Shown in pieces: positions 56,995 to 64,000 of a stretch of 64,000 nucleotides of DNA. Within the stretch, counting starts at the first letter, position 1; every line of letters begins with the position of its first letter. Source of the stretch: an uncultured Desulfuromonas sp. (GTDB lineage Bacteria > Desulfobacterota > Desulfuromonadia > Desulfuromonadales > Desulfuromonadaceae); the NCBI RefSeq assembly GCF_963676955.1, contig NZ_OY781461.1:3714225-3778224 (forward strand), in the 5' to 3' direction. The notes below the pieces were generated by a model. It worked only from the letters and a program-made list of their open reading frames with translations, was not told the origin of the DNA and searched no databases. A program made the translations under genes and the position numbers.

Positions 56995-58107
56995 ATGGAC
57001 GACATTTTCAAATTCTATGACGATCTCGGACCAACCAAGGTTCTGCATGTTTATGAACCCACGCTGAACCTGAAAGCGGTTCTGGTGGTGGACAATGTCG
57101 CGGCCGGGCCGTCCATCGGCGGTTTGCGCATGGCGCCCGATGTCAGTACCGAGGAGTGTTGCCGCCTGGCGCGGGCCATGACCTTGAAAAATGCTGCGGC
57201 AGGCTTGCCGCACGGCGGCGGCAAAGCCGTGCTCTATGGCGATCCGAAAATGCCGCGCGAGAAAAAAGAACAACTTATCCGCGCCGTGGCCAATGCCCTG
57301 CGCGATATCAACGAGTATATTATCGGCCCGGATATGGGCACCGATGAAGAGTGTATGGCCTGGGTGCAGGATGAGATCGGCCGCTCCGTTGGTCTGCCGC
57401 GTGAGATTGGCGGCATTCCCTTGGATGAGATAGGTGCCACCGGCTGGGGGCTGTTCCACGCCACGCAGGTAGCGTTGGAGGCGTGTGATTTCGGCCTTGA
57501 CGGTGCCCGCGTTGTGGTCCAGGGGTTCGGCGCCGAGGGCAAACATGCCGCACGCTTTCTTGCCGAGCAAGGTGCAATTCTGGTGGGCGCGGCAGATTCG
57601 CAGGGTTCCATCTACAACGCTCTGGGCCTCAATATCGACCACCTTGCCGAACTCAAGGCCGAGGGCAAAAGCATCACCGCCTACCCGGACGGTCAGCACG
57701 GCAGCAAAGACGCCGTGCTCGACATGGAGTGCGACATCTGGATTCCCGCCGCCCGCCCCGATGTGATTCACGAAGATAATGCTCAACGCCTTAAAGCCCG
57801 CCTGGTGGTTGAAGGGGCGAATATCCCCATCACGCATCATGCAGAGAGAATTCTCCATCAACGCGGCATCCTGTGCATTCCCGATTTCATTGCCAATGCC
57901 GGTGGCGTCATCTGCGCTGCTATGGAATATGAAGGGGCCACGGAATCTGCTGCGCTCGAAGCGATTGAGGAAAAGCTGCGTCACAATACCCGCAATGTTC
58001 TGGATGGCGTTAAACGTAAAGGGATTTTGCCCAGAGAGGCGGGTGTGGAGCTTGCGGTTCAACGGGTGAAAAAAGCGGGGTCGTTTCGGCGGTGGAATGT
58101 GTTTTAA
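56995..58107 (+). CDS. Glu/Leu/Phe/Val-type amino acid dehydrogenase
   Basis: A 370-residue dehydrogenase. The substrate-site motif GLPHGGGKAVL with catalytic Lys, DMGTDEECMAWV with the conserved Asp, and the NAD-binding loop VVVQGFGAEGKHAARF are visible. Length and the LRMAPDVSTEECCRLA region are closest to leucine dehydrogenase-like enzymes. It would oxidatively deaminate a branched or aliphatic amino acid to an oxoacid and ammonia; exact specificity cannot be read. Confidence 0.87.
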   Translation: MDDIFKFYDDLGPTKVLHVYEPTLNLKAVLVVDNVAAGPSIGGLRMAPDVSTEECCRLARAMTLKNAAAGLPHGGGKAVLYGDPKMPREKKEQLIRAVANALRDINEYIIGPDMGTDEECMAWVQDEIGRSVGLPREIGGIPLDEIGATGWGLFHATQVALEACDFGLDGARVVVQGFGAEGKHAARFLAEQGAILVGAADSQGSIYNALGLNIDHLAELKAEGKSITAYPDGQHGSKDAVLDMECDIWIPAARPDVIHEDNAQRLKARLVVEGANIPITHHAERILHQRGILCIPDFIANAGGVICAAMEYEGATESAALEAIEEKLRHNTRNVLDGVKRKGILPREAGVELAVQRVKKAGSFRRWNVF

Positions 58108-58109
58108 AC

Positions 58110-58400
58110 TTCAAGATCAAAACCGCCGGGTTTCGTCCCGGCGACCGACATACTTTTGACTAGCCGCTCAAAAGTATGCAAAAACGAGCTTGAACCCCGG
58201 CCCTCCGGGGGTCGCAAACCCACCGACAATGAGTCGATTTCCCGTCTGCTTTACATATCCGGCTCGCCGCCCTTTAGAACGGCGAATCGTGCACCTCATC
58301 AGCTCTGGCGTAAAACCGTGATAACTATCTTGCGTCTCTCTCTATTTTTTCCGTGGCACCTCCCCCGCCACTTTATCTCATTTTGCAACCAAGTCCTCCC
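58110..58400. repeat. Dispersed repeat C, copy 2
   Basis: Matches 50960-51320: hairpin CCGGGTTTCGTCCCGG, CATACTTTTGACTAGCCGCTCAAAAGTATG, and the TCGCC...CTCTCTCTATTTTTTCCGTGGCACC segment. It follows the dehydrogenase gene and ends before the IS481-type element. No gene from 58108 to 58576. Confidence 0.75.
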
Positions 58401-58576
58401 GTTCAGCAGCGCCGAACGTAAAGAGCGTCGCTGTGATGGTCGTCGGCAAACTGTTTGAGCGTCAGCGAGTTTTTGCCGACATCTCAGCGTAAGCGAATGG
58501 AGTGAGGGAACCCGTAGGGCGCAATGGTCGGGAGTCGTTTTTCCGTCTCTTTTGACGACGCAAAAGGGACCCGACG

Positions 58577-59887
58577 TGTTCGGGTAACCTACATAGGTAA
58601 CACTTTGGTCCAGGTACATAGGTAACACTTTTGTATCCTCATAGACACTTCACAAGGAGGTGCCTATGCCCTGGAAAGAGGTTAAACCTATGGAACAGAA
58701 GCTGCTCTTTATCGCCGATCACCTGCGGCGTGTCGCTAACTTCTCAACGCTCTGCAAATCTTATGGCATCAGTCGCCGCACAGGGTATAAGTGGCTCAAT
58801 CGTTATCGCCAATTGGGACTTGATGGTCTCCAGAATCAATCGCGCTGCCCTAAAACCAACCCCTTAAAAACGCCCTATTGTGTTCGAGAGGCGATCATCA
58901 AGGTCCGTCGCGAGTACAAAGATCCTCCTGGAGCAAAGAAGATCAAGGTGTTGCTTGAACAAGAACACCCTGATTGGGATATCCCATCGAAGACAACCAT
59001 CCATAAAATCCTCCTGGAGGCTGAACTGATTACGCCCAGCAAGTCTCGTCGGCGCGTTCCTGTTCACCCGCAACCTTTTGCTCCGGTTGATAAACCTAAC
59101 CAGGTCTGGTCTGCAGACTTCAAAGGGCAGTTCAAGACCGCTGATGGCAAATGGTGTTATCCCCTTACCATCATGGATCATCACAGCCGTTATCTACTGG
59201 CCTGTCGTACGTTAAGTGCGACAACAACAGATGATACCATGGCGATCTTTGATCAATTATTTCGGCAATATGGCTTGCCGGAGCGTATTCGCACCGATAA
59301 TGGTGCGCCGTTTGCCAGTAGTGGGCTTGCCGGATTATCCCACCTATCCAAGTGGTGGATTCGTCTGGGGATCGCCCCGGAACGCATTATGCCAGGGAAG
59401 CCGCAACAGAACGGACGTCATGAACGGATGCATTCCACCCTCAAAAAGGCTGCCATCACGCCTGCCGCTGGTAATGCCCAACAACAGCAAAAAGCGTTCG
59501 ACCACTTTATTGACACCTATAACCATAAACGGCCCCACGAAAGCCTGGGCCAAAAAACTCCAGCGACAGTTTATGTGACGTCATCGAAAAACATGCCGGA
59601 GCAGTTGCCTGAGCTGGACTATCCTGCCCATTTCAATATTTGCCTGGTCAATCACAATGGCGTCATTTATCACTTGAAGCACCGGGTTTACATCGCGTGT
59701 CTGCTCAAGGGAGAAAAAGTAGGGCTGGAGCAGACCAGTGACACACAATGGAATGTGTACTTTGCAAATATCAAACTTGGTCACTTCGACATGAGTGACA
59801 TAACAACGGATCGCAACGGCTATATCAGCCTCAATGTGTAAACCATGTAGGTGGACTTTTCTGTTACCTATGTACTTGACCCGGACA
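58577..59887 (+). mobile_element. IS481-family insertion sequence (complete)
   Basis: 1311-bp element with imperfect ~26-bp terminal inverted repeats: left TGTTCGGGTAACCTACATAG, right (reverse) TGTCCGGGTCAAGTACATAG, both continuing into GTAACA. The four bases GACG occur immediately on both sides (58573-58576, 59888-59891), consistent with a target duplication. The left end has a second internal copy of ACATAGGTAACAC. It carries one intact transposase gene. The flanks rejoin into a GTGGGC/GCCCAC hairpin of the former site. Confidence 0.85.
58666..59841 (+). CDS. IS481-family transposase
   Basis: A 391-residue DDE transposase. The N-terminal helix-turn-helix (FSTLCKSYGISRRTGYKWLNRYRQLG) is followed by the integrase catalytic core with Asp in QVWSADFKGQF, Asp in IRTDNGAPF and Glu in QQNGRHERMHSTLKK, then a short C-terminal part. 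All three catalytic residues are present, so it may be active. The ATG at 58666 follows AAGGAGG by five bases; the frame could extend to GTG 58660. Confidence 0.93.
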   Translation: MPWKEVKPMEQKLLFIADHLRRVANFSTLCKSYGISRRTGYKWLNRYRQLGLDGLQNQSRCPKTNPLKTPYCVREAIIKVRREYKDPPGAKKIKVLLEQEHPDWDIPSKTTIHKILLEAELITPSKSRRRVPVHPQPFAPVDKPNQVWSADFKGQFKTADGKWCYPLTIMDHHSRYLLACRTLSATTTDDTMAIFDQLFRQYGLPERIRTDNGAPFASSGLAGLSHLSKWWIRLGIAPERIMPGKPQQNGRHERMHSTLKKAAITPAAGNAQQQQKAFDHFIDTYNHKRPHESLGQKTPATVYVTSSKNMPEQLPELDYPAHFNICLVNHNGVIYHLKHRVYIACLLKGEKVGLEQTSDTQWNVYFANIKLGHFDMSDITTDRNGYISLNV

Positions 59888-60101
59888 GACGTGTGGGCGC
59901 GGAAGCCCACGTCATGTGCGTACCAAGTGATGTAAACGGAAAATGACCGATTGAAACTCCAGTAAACGAATTGGCTTGCCCCTCATCATCCTCATAAATA
60001 CTGAATACAGCAACAGCATGACATCATTGTTAAAGCATGCTAAAAACATATCATTGATTTTAAACCACATCAGACCGCATCCCTTCTGAAAGGACGCCAC
60101 C
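59888..60101. other. Intergenic region before the cytochrome gene
   Basis: Begins with the GACG duplicate and a GTGGGC/GCCCAC hairpin. The rest is AT-rich with no gene. The cytochrome ribosome binding site AAAGGA precedes 60102. Confidence 0.4.
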
Positions 60102-61976
60102 ATGGTGCAACGCTTGTGCTTCCTGCTTATTCTGCTCCTGCCCACCCTGAGCTTTGGTTACGACGCTGACTCCACCTGCGTGCGCTGCCATGGCGACGAA
60201 ATTCAGATGACCGCCCTTGGCGCTCCGTCTCTGTACCTCGATCCGCAAGCCGTGGACGACGAAGTCAACATGGGCGGCATGCCCACCTGTGTCGACTGTC
60301 ATCAGGGCGACAACACCACTCTGGATAAAGACGCCGCGCATCAGGGCGTGCTCAAGCCTTTTCTGATGGCCGTAGGTGGCGCGTACAAAGGCGAAACCAT
60401 GGATCGGCAGCAGATCGGCATCACCGCGCTGGAGCCGCAGGGCCGTGACTTTGACGCCTTGATTCCCAAACCGGATAAAGCCACGCTGAAACAAGCCAAA
60501 GCCGGTAAGATTCTCGGCCTCTATTATCACGACCGCGATCCACAGACCTTTGCCTATGCGCCGGAAGTGGCCCGCGCCACTTGCGGTAAGTGTCATAACG
60601 ACGAAGTCACCGCTTACAACAGCTCGACCAAGGGGTTGCTCAAGCATCAGCGCGCTTTCCGCACCTTCAGTGAAGACCTGCCCGGCCCGCAGAACTGCGG
60701 CCCGTGGTTCGGCGATAATTATGAGGCCCTGGCCAGCGAATGTGCCGTGCCGTTTGACGCCGCGCAAAACAGCGCCTCGGCGCGTCAATGCAGTAAATGC
60801 CACGCCGGATGCAACGATTGCCATTATCACGCCTACAAAGGGCAAGGCCGTCACCGCTTCGGCCCGCCCGAAGCGCCGTCCTGCTATGGCGGTGGCCGCG
60901 CCAGCCTGTGTCATGCCGGGCCCATGGATCGACGCCGCGGTGCCGGATACATGCGCGGCGAATACGCCTTCCCGTCCGACCTACCCGTCGGCGTGCATGT
61001 TCAGAACGGCGTTGACTGCATCGACTGCCATCAGATCGACAACCACCAGTTCGGCCACCTGGCCAGCGACTCGGCGCGTAACTCCTGCCAACAATGTCAT
61101 GAAGAGATCGTCGCCGCCGTCGCCCAATCCAGTCACAGCAATGTCGATTGCAGCGCCTGCCACGTCCAGACCGTCGGCGCGTATCAGTTCACTTTCTGGG
61201 GGCCGGGCGTGGTCGCCGGGGTGGAAACACCCTTCACCAAGCACAAGGAATATTACGGCACCCGCTCCCTGCCGACGTTGATCAAAAACGCCGCCGGGCG
61301 CTGGATTCCGGTCAAGCCCTACCCCATGGCCGCGCTCAACCAGACCAAAGATGTCGCCCCCACCGGCCTGAAATTCCGCGCCATCCCGCAACGCACCATC
61401 AAAGGGAATACGCGCATCGGCGAACCCGAGACCTTCACCATTGCCCGCGAGCAAACCGACGTCAACGACGCCTTTATCGTCAACGGCACCCGCAACGACC
61501 TGCCGCACAACAACAAGGCCCTGCTGTGGATTCAGATGGACAAGATGAGCCACGCCCTCGGCCAGGCCCGCACCTGCGACAGCTGCCACACCAGCCACGC
61601 CCAGGTTGCCGAGTCCAACTATACCTACGCTAACAACAAGGATGTCCAGCAGCCGTTCACCGGCAGCTACACCATCGTTGCCGATGCTGACGGCATGCGC
61701 TTTGAAAACATGCAGAACAGCACCATCATCCCAAAGGCTAAACGGCAGATAGCCGACTTTGCACCGTTCACCTATTTCCCGGAGGGCTGGAATGTCAAAG
61801 GGATTGATTTCTCCATTCCGTTCCGTCCGCAGGAAGTGGCTGCGGCGAGCACGGAGTTGGAGGAGTTTCTTGCTGAATTGGATAAGGTGAAAGGTCGGGA
61901 TGTGGAAATGATTCGGGTTGTGGCTTGGCACAATTTGGAAATCGCTCGGAGGATGCTGGCCGAGAAGGAGAAATAA
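60102..61976 (+). CDS. Secreted multiheme c-type cytochrome
   Basis: A 624-residue protein. A signal peptide (MVQRLCFLLILLLPTLSFG) leads to at least nine CXXCH heme motifs: CVRCH, CVDCH, CGKCH, CSKCH, CNDCH, CIDCH, CQQCH, CSACH and CDSCH. An additional Cys followed eight residues later by Cys-His (CYGGGRASLCH) could be a non-standard heme site. It probably works in periplasmic or outer-surface electron transfer. No lipobox. Monocistronic, ending at a strong terminator. The exact partner or substrate (metal oxide, sulfur or nitrogen oxyanions) is not shown by the sequence. Confidence 0.9.
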   Translation: MVQRLCFLLILLLPTLSFGYDADSTCVRCHGDEIQMTALGAPSLYLDPQAVDDEVNMGGMPTCVDCHQGDNTTLDKDAAHQGVLKPFLMAVGGAYKGETMDRQQIGITALEPQGRDFDALIPKPDKATLKQAKAGKILGLYYHDRDPQTFAYAPEVARATCGKCHNDEVTAYNSSTKGLLKHQRAFRTFSEDLPGPQNCGPWFGDNYEALASECAVPFDAAQNSASARQCSKCHAGCNDCHYHAYKGQGRHRFGPPEAPSCYGGGRASLCHAGPMDRRRGAGYMRGEYAFPSDLPVGVHVQNGVDCIDCHQIDNHQFGHLASDSARNSCQQCHEEIVAAVAQSSHSNVDCSACHVQTVGAYQFTFWGPGVVAGVETPFTKHKEYYGTRSLPTLIKNAAGRWIPVKPYPMAALNQTKDVAPTGLKFRAIPQRTIKGNTRIGEPETFTIAREQTDVNDAFIVNGTRNDLPHNNKALLWIQMDKMSHALGQARTCDSCHTSHAQVAESNYTYANNKDVQQPFTGSYTIVADADGMRFENMQNSTIIPKAKRQIADFAPFTYFPEGWNVKGIDFSIPFRPQEVAAASTELEEFLAELDKVKGRDVEMIRVVAWHNLEIARRMLAEKEK

Positions 61977-61995
61977 ATTAAATCTTTGAACAGAA

Positions 61996-62026
61996 AAGCG
62001 GGGTCGGTATCGGCCCCGCTTAATTT
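61996..62026 (+). terminator. Rho-independent terminator of the cytochrome gene
   Basis: 8-bp stem AAGCGGGG/CCCCGCTT with a 10-base loop, followed by AATTTT; about 20 bases after the stop. Confidence 0.8.
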
Positions 62027-62042
62027 TACCAATTACCACGAT

Positions 62043-62140
62043 ACGTCAACCGTAGATCTGACCCCTTTGGTAATTTTGACCCCTTTGGGAGTGCGTCAAC
62101 CGTAGATCTGACCCCTTTGGGTGACCCCTTTGGGAGTGAT
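62043..62140. repeat. Direct repeats beside the transposase remnant
   Basis: Two copies of CGTCAACCGTAGATCTGACC (about 62044 and 62094) and four copies of GACCCCTTTGG within 100 bases. They lie at the truncated 3' side of the transposase fragment. Confidence 0.75.
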
Positions 62141-62458
62141 CCCCACCTTGTCATCCATGGACATCCCGACGAACCAACGAAACAGTAGATTGTAATCCAG
62201 TTGCTCTGCCAGCATTCGTTCACTGCGAAAGGAGTAGATGATTTCTCGCAAAAGCTGTTCCGGCGCAATTGAAGGATGACCGGTATGTGAATACATCTCT
62301 TTGAACAACGGCGCCAAGTCGAGCAGAGTGTTATCGACCATGATACGAACCGGGCGCAACGGGTGATCTTCTGGAACCCGTGCCTCTAGAGAGGCATAAC
62401 TGAACAGAGCCTGTTGGTTATAGTATCCTCCGCGCATAAATATCTTCTGTATATTCAA
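62096..62458 (-). pseudogene. IS5/IS1182-type transposase fragment (N-terminal part)
   Basis: Residues 1-105 (GGYYNQQALFSYASLEARVPEDHPLRPVR...LFKEMYSHTGHPSIAPEQLLREIIYSFRSERMLAEQLDYNLLFRWFVGMSMDDKV) match the N-terminal domain of IS5-superfamily transposases. Homology stops near 62150, and the frame then runs through the GACCCCTTTGG repeats. The whole catalytic DDE domain is absent, so this is a remnant. It borders an AT-rich region with the NACHT gene. Confidence 0.8.
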
Positions 62459-62552
62459 CAGGTTATGCGCACAATTGCAACAGGGTTAAAAATAAAAAAC
62501 TAATAGAATCAGTAGGTTGTATGTAAAGAGTTTTTTCAACAACTTGCTAGTT

Positions 62553-64000
62553 CTATATACTTAACAGATCATTGAGGCTATTTTCTATTTCCTTATGCTT
62601 CTTTTGAAGCTGCTTTAAATAATTGTATCCAGATTGGAGATATTGAATTGAAAAAGCACCGTATCCTTTGGAAAGATCCCTAACTAATTCTTTCTTATAA
62701 GTAAATTCTCCAGTTTTATACTCAGTCCTCTCTCCTCCTTTCTTATATTTATTCATTAAGTACTTCTGTTCTTCATCGAAATCAAAATCATTAGGTATAA
62801 TAACAATACCGGATTTTAGAACAGAAAATCTAAGTATGTCATGGTCGTCAGCAATGACATTTTTCAAACTTGCAGAAACTTCATCTTCAAAATTTATAGT
62901 TGAAAATGAATTTTTTAAATATTTAACATAATGTGTTATGCCAACTTTTTTTGAAACACCAATATCTTTATAGAATCTAGATATTATCGGGATAAATAAT
63001 AATCTTTCTACAAGGTCTTTATTTATTTCATACAATAAACAAATAACATTGTCGGATCTTATATTTTTCCAGTATTTGCCAATGAGTTTTTTCTGAACTT
63101 CAGGAGAGGCTTTAGAGATATACAGGGCAACGAAATATTCCTGAAAAGATCTGTGTGAGAATACAATATCTAGACCATCCTCTATTAATAAACATGTTGC
63201 CTTTAAAGCATCATCTAGATACCCCTCATTATTAAACGACTCAGAAAGATGGCGTTTGCTTTTATCTACAAAATCAAGAGCATCCATTCGAGTAAATCGG
63301 AAAAGTCGCTTATCATATGTTTGCAAACAAAAAACTGAAAATATTTTTGCAAAATCTTGTATATCGAGACCTGTTTGCCTTTCTCTTTTATATCCTCCTT
63401 TTAAGGCATCATGCCTTTGAAATAATGCTTCATAAGCTTGAGAATAAAAAATACTCAGCTTGGTTGGGATCTCCGCATTCTGTCCATAGGTCAAAAGCAT
63501 AATTGATAATAATAAGGGGTTAGATAGAAAAGACTTATGTTGTTCATACATCCCATCTTTTAGCTCTTTTGTAAACTTCCCCTTCACATCTTCATCAAAT
63601 GGTAGTTTTTCAACCAACAGGCAGGCAGAGTCAAGGGACATTTTAACGACTTTAAAAAGTTTAAATTCATCAATCCCTGAAAAAACCTCATCTGGACGCG
63701 ATGATATTACTATTGAACATTCCTTACTACTCCTTGATAGTAATTTTATTTCTTTTATCAATTTCTTTCTATGGCAGTTACTCACCTCATCGAAACCGTC
63801 TAATATAAAAGAAAAATGCCCTAAATAAATAGCCTTATCAATATATTCCTTATCAAACCTGTGACTTTCTGAATTTAAAGCATCAAATATCAACTGGCTC
63901 AATGTTAAATCCTGAGAGTTTATTTCACGAAGTTCTACAAATACTGGAACTTGTTTTTTATATTTAATACAACTAAGAAAAAGATGCTTCATTAACACTG
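62553..64000 (-). CDS. NACHT-type NTPase, 5' end outside window
   Basis: At least 481 residues; the frame stays open to the window end, so the N-terminus with Walker A is missing. Visible NACHT features: Walker B in FSFILDGFDEVS, sensor-like VISSRPDE, and the winged-helix motif DIVFSHRSFQEYFVALYI. The C-terminal part is helical with a basic/coiled end (GYNYLKQLQKKHKEIENSLNDLL) and no recognisable LRR. Bacterial NACHT proteins of this form act in anti-phage defence. Base composition is clearly AT-richer than neighbours, suggesting transfer, and a transposase remnant borders it. Effector or N-terminal domains cannot be judged. Confidence 0.8.
   Translation of the reverse strand, partial: VLMKHLFLSCIKYKKQVPVFVELREINSQDLTLSQLIFDALNSESHRFDKEYIDKAIYLGHFSFILDGFDEVSNCHRKKLIKEIKLLSRSSKECSIVISSRPDEVFSGIDEFKLFKVVKMSLDSACLLVEKLPFDEDVKGKFTKELKDGMYEQHKSFLSNPLLLSIMLLTYGQNAEIPTKLSIFYSQAYEALFQRHDALKGGYKRERQTGLDIQDFAKIFSVFCLQTYDKRLFRFTRMDALDFVDKSKRHLSESFNNEGYLDDALKATCLLIEDGLDIVFSHRSFQEYFVALYISKASPEVQKKLIGKYWKNIRSDNVICLLYEINKDLVERLLFIPIISRFYKDIGVSKKVGITHYVKYLKNSFSTINFEDEVSASLKNVIADDHDILRFSVLKSGIVIIPNDFDFDEEQKYLMNKYKKGGERTEYKTGEFTYKKELVRDLSKGYGAFSIQYLQSGYNYLKQLQKKHKEIENSLNDLLSI

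Noticed and set aside
56977-58062. 361-residue minus-strand frame
   Set aside because: Antisense shadow of the amino acid dehydrogenase gene.

Overview
The window looks like chromosomal DNA of a Desulfuromonas/Geobacter-type bacterium (Desulfuromonadales). This is inferred from gene content: a large secreted multiheme c-type cytochrome, many receiver, HDOD and GGDEF signalling proteins, a Cys-rich FeoB partner, and dispersed intergenic repeats of a kind I associate with that group. No rRNA or tRNA gene was found.

Layout. 1-3905 (minus): a chemotaxis-type operon (MCP-like, CheY, STAS, CheA cut by the window edge). 3960-5278: gene-free, with two inverted copies of a ~160-bp MITE-like element, one of them inserted inside a second repeat family. 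5279-10906: response regulators, an HDOD protein, a degenerate HD-GYP regulator, Cys-rich small proteins and two divergent HTH regulators. 11056-14987: pqiABC plus a DUF5706 (Pycsar-effector-like) membrane protein in one overlapping operon. 15165-19822: HDOD protein, alanine dehydrogenase, thioredoxin-fold protein, TPM lipoprotein and small secreted or Cys-rich proteins. 19925-36800: a complete type I-C CRISPR-Cas locus on the minus strand (cas3-cas5-cas8c/cas11c-cas7-[four-helix-bundle gene]-cas4-cas1-cas2-leader-array). The array has 116 full repeats and a degenerate trailer repeat. 36803-48000: small unknown and membrane proteins, a WYL regulator bordered by repetitive DNA, and a PbpC/alpha-2-macroglobulin pair. 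48225-51844: feoA-feoB-feoB-associated protein behind a Fur-like site, then YqaE and a small lipoprotein. 52044-58107: TrkH/TrkA, ArsC, a PPP phosphatase, a diguanylate cyclase and a Glu/Leu-type dehydrogenase. 58577-64000: an intact IS481-family element, a multiheme cytochrome, a transposase remnant, and a NACHT-type NTPase truncated by the window end.

Most interesting observation. Upstream of cas3 lies a single CRISPR-like repeat (36601-36631) whose hairpin is preserved by compensatory changes. The sequence that follows it in the minus-strand transcript, read as a guide, matches 15 of 17 positions of a site at 36782-36798 next to a TTC (the usual I-C PAM). The two mismatches fall exactly at positions 6 and 12, the positions not read by type I Cascade. 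The site is just upstream of the putative cas promoter (TTGACA at 36769-36764). Between promoter and repeat is a 24-codon ORF with a near-perfect Shine-Dalgarno. This is the layout expected of a Cascade-guided autoregulatory or toxin-antitoxin RNA (CreR/CreTA-like) in a type I-C system.

How the parts fit. Cas5 carries the Tyr46/Lys116/His117 arrangement of a Cas5d pre-crRNA nuclease, so it could process both the array transcript and the solitary repeat in the cas leader. The array contains large internal spacer-block duplications. Everything rests on reading the sequence; no database search was run.
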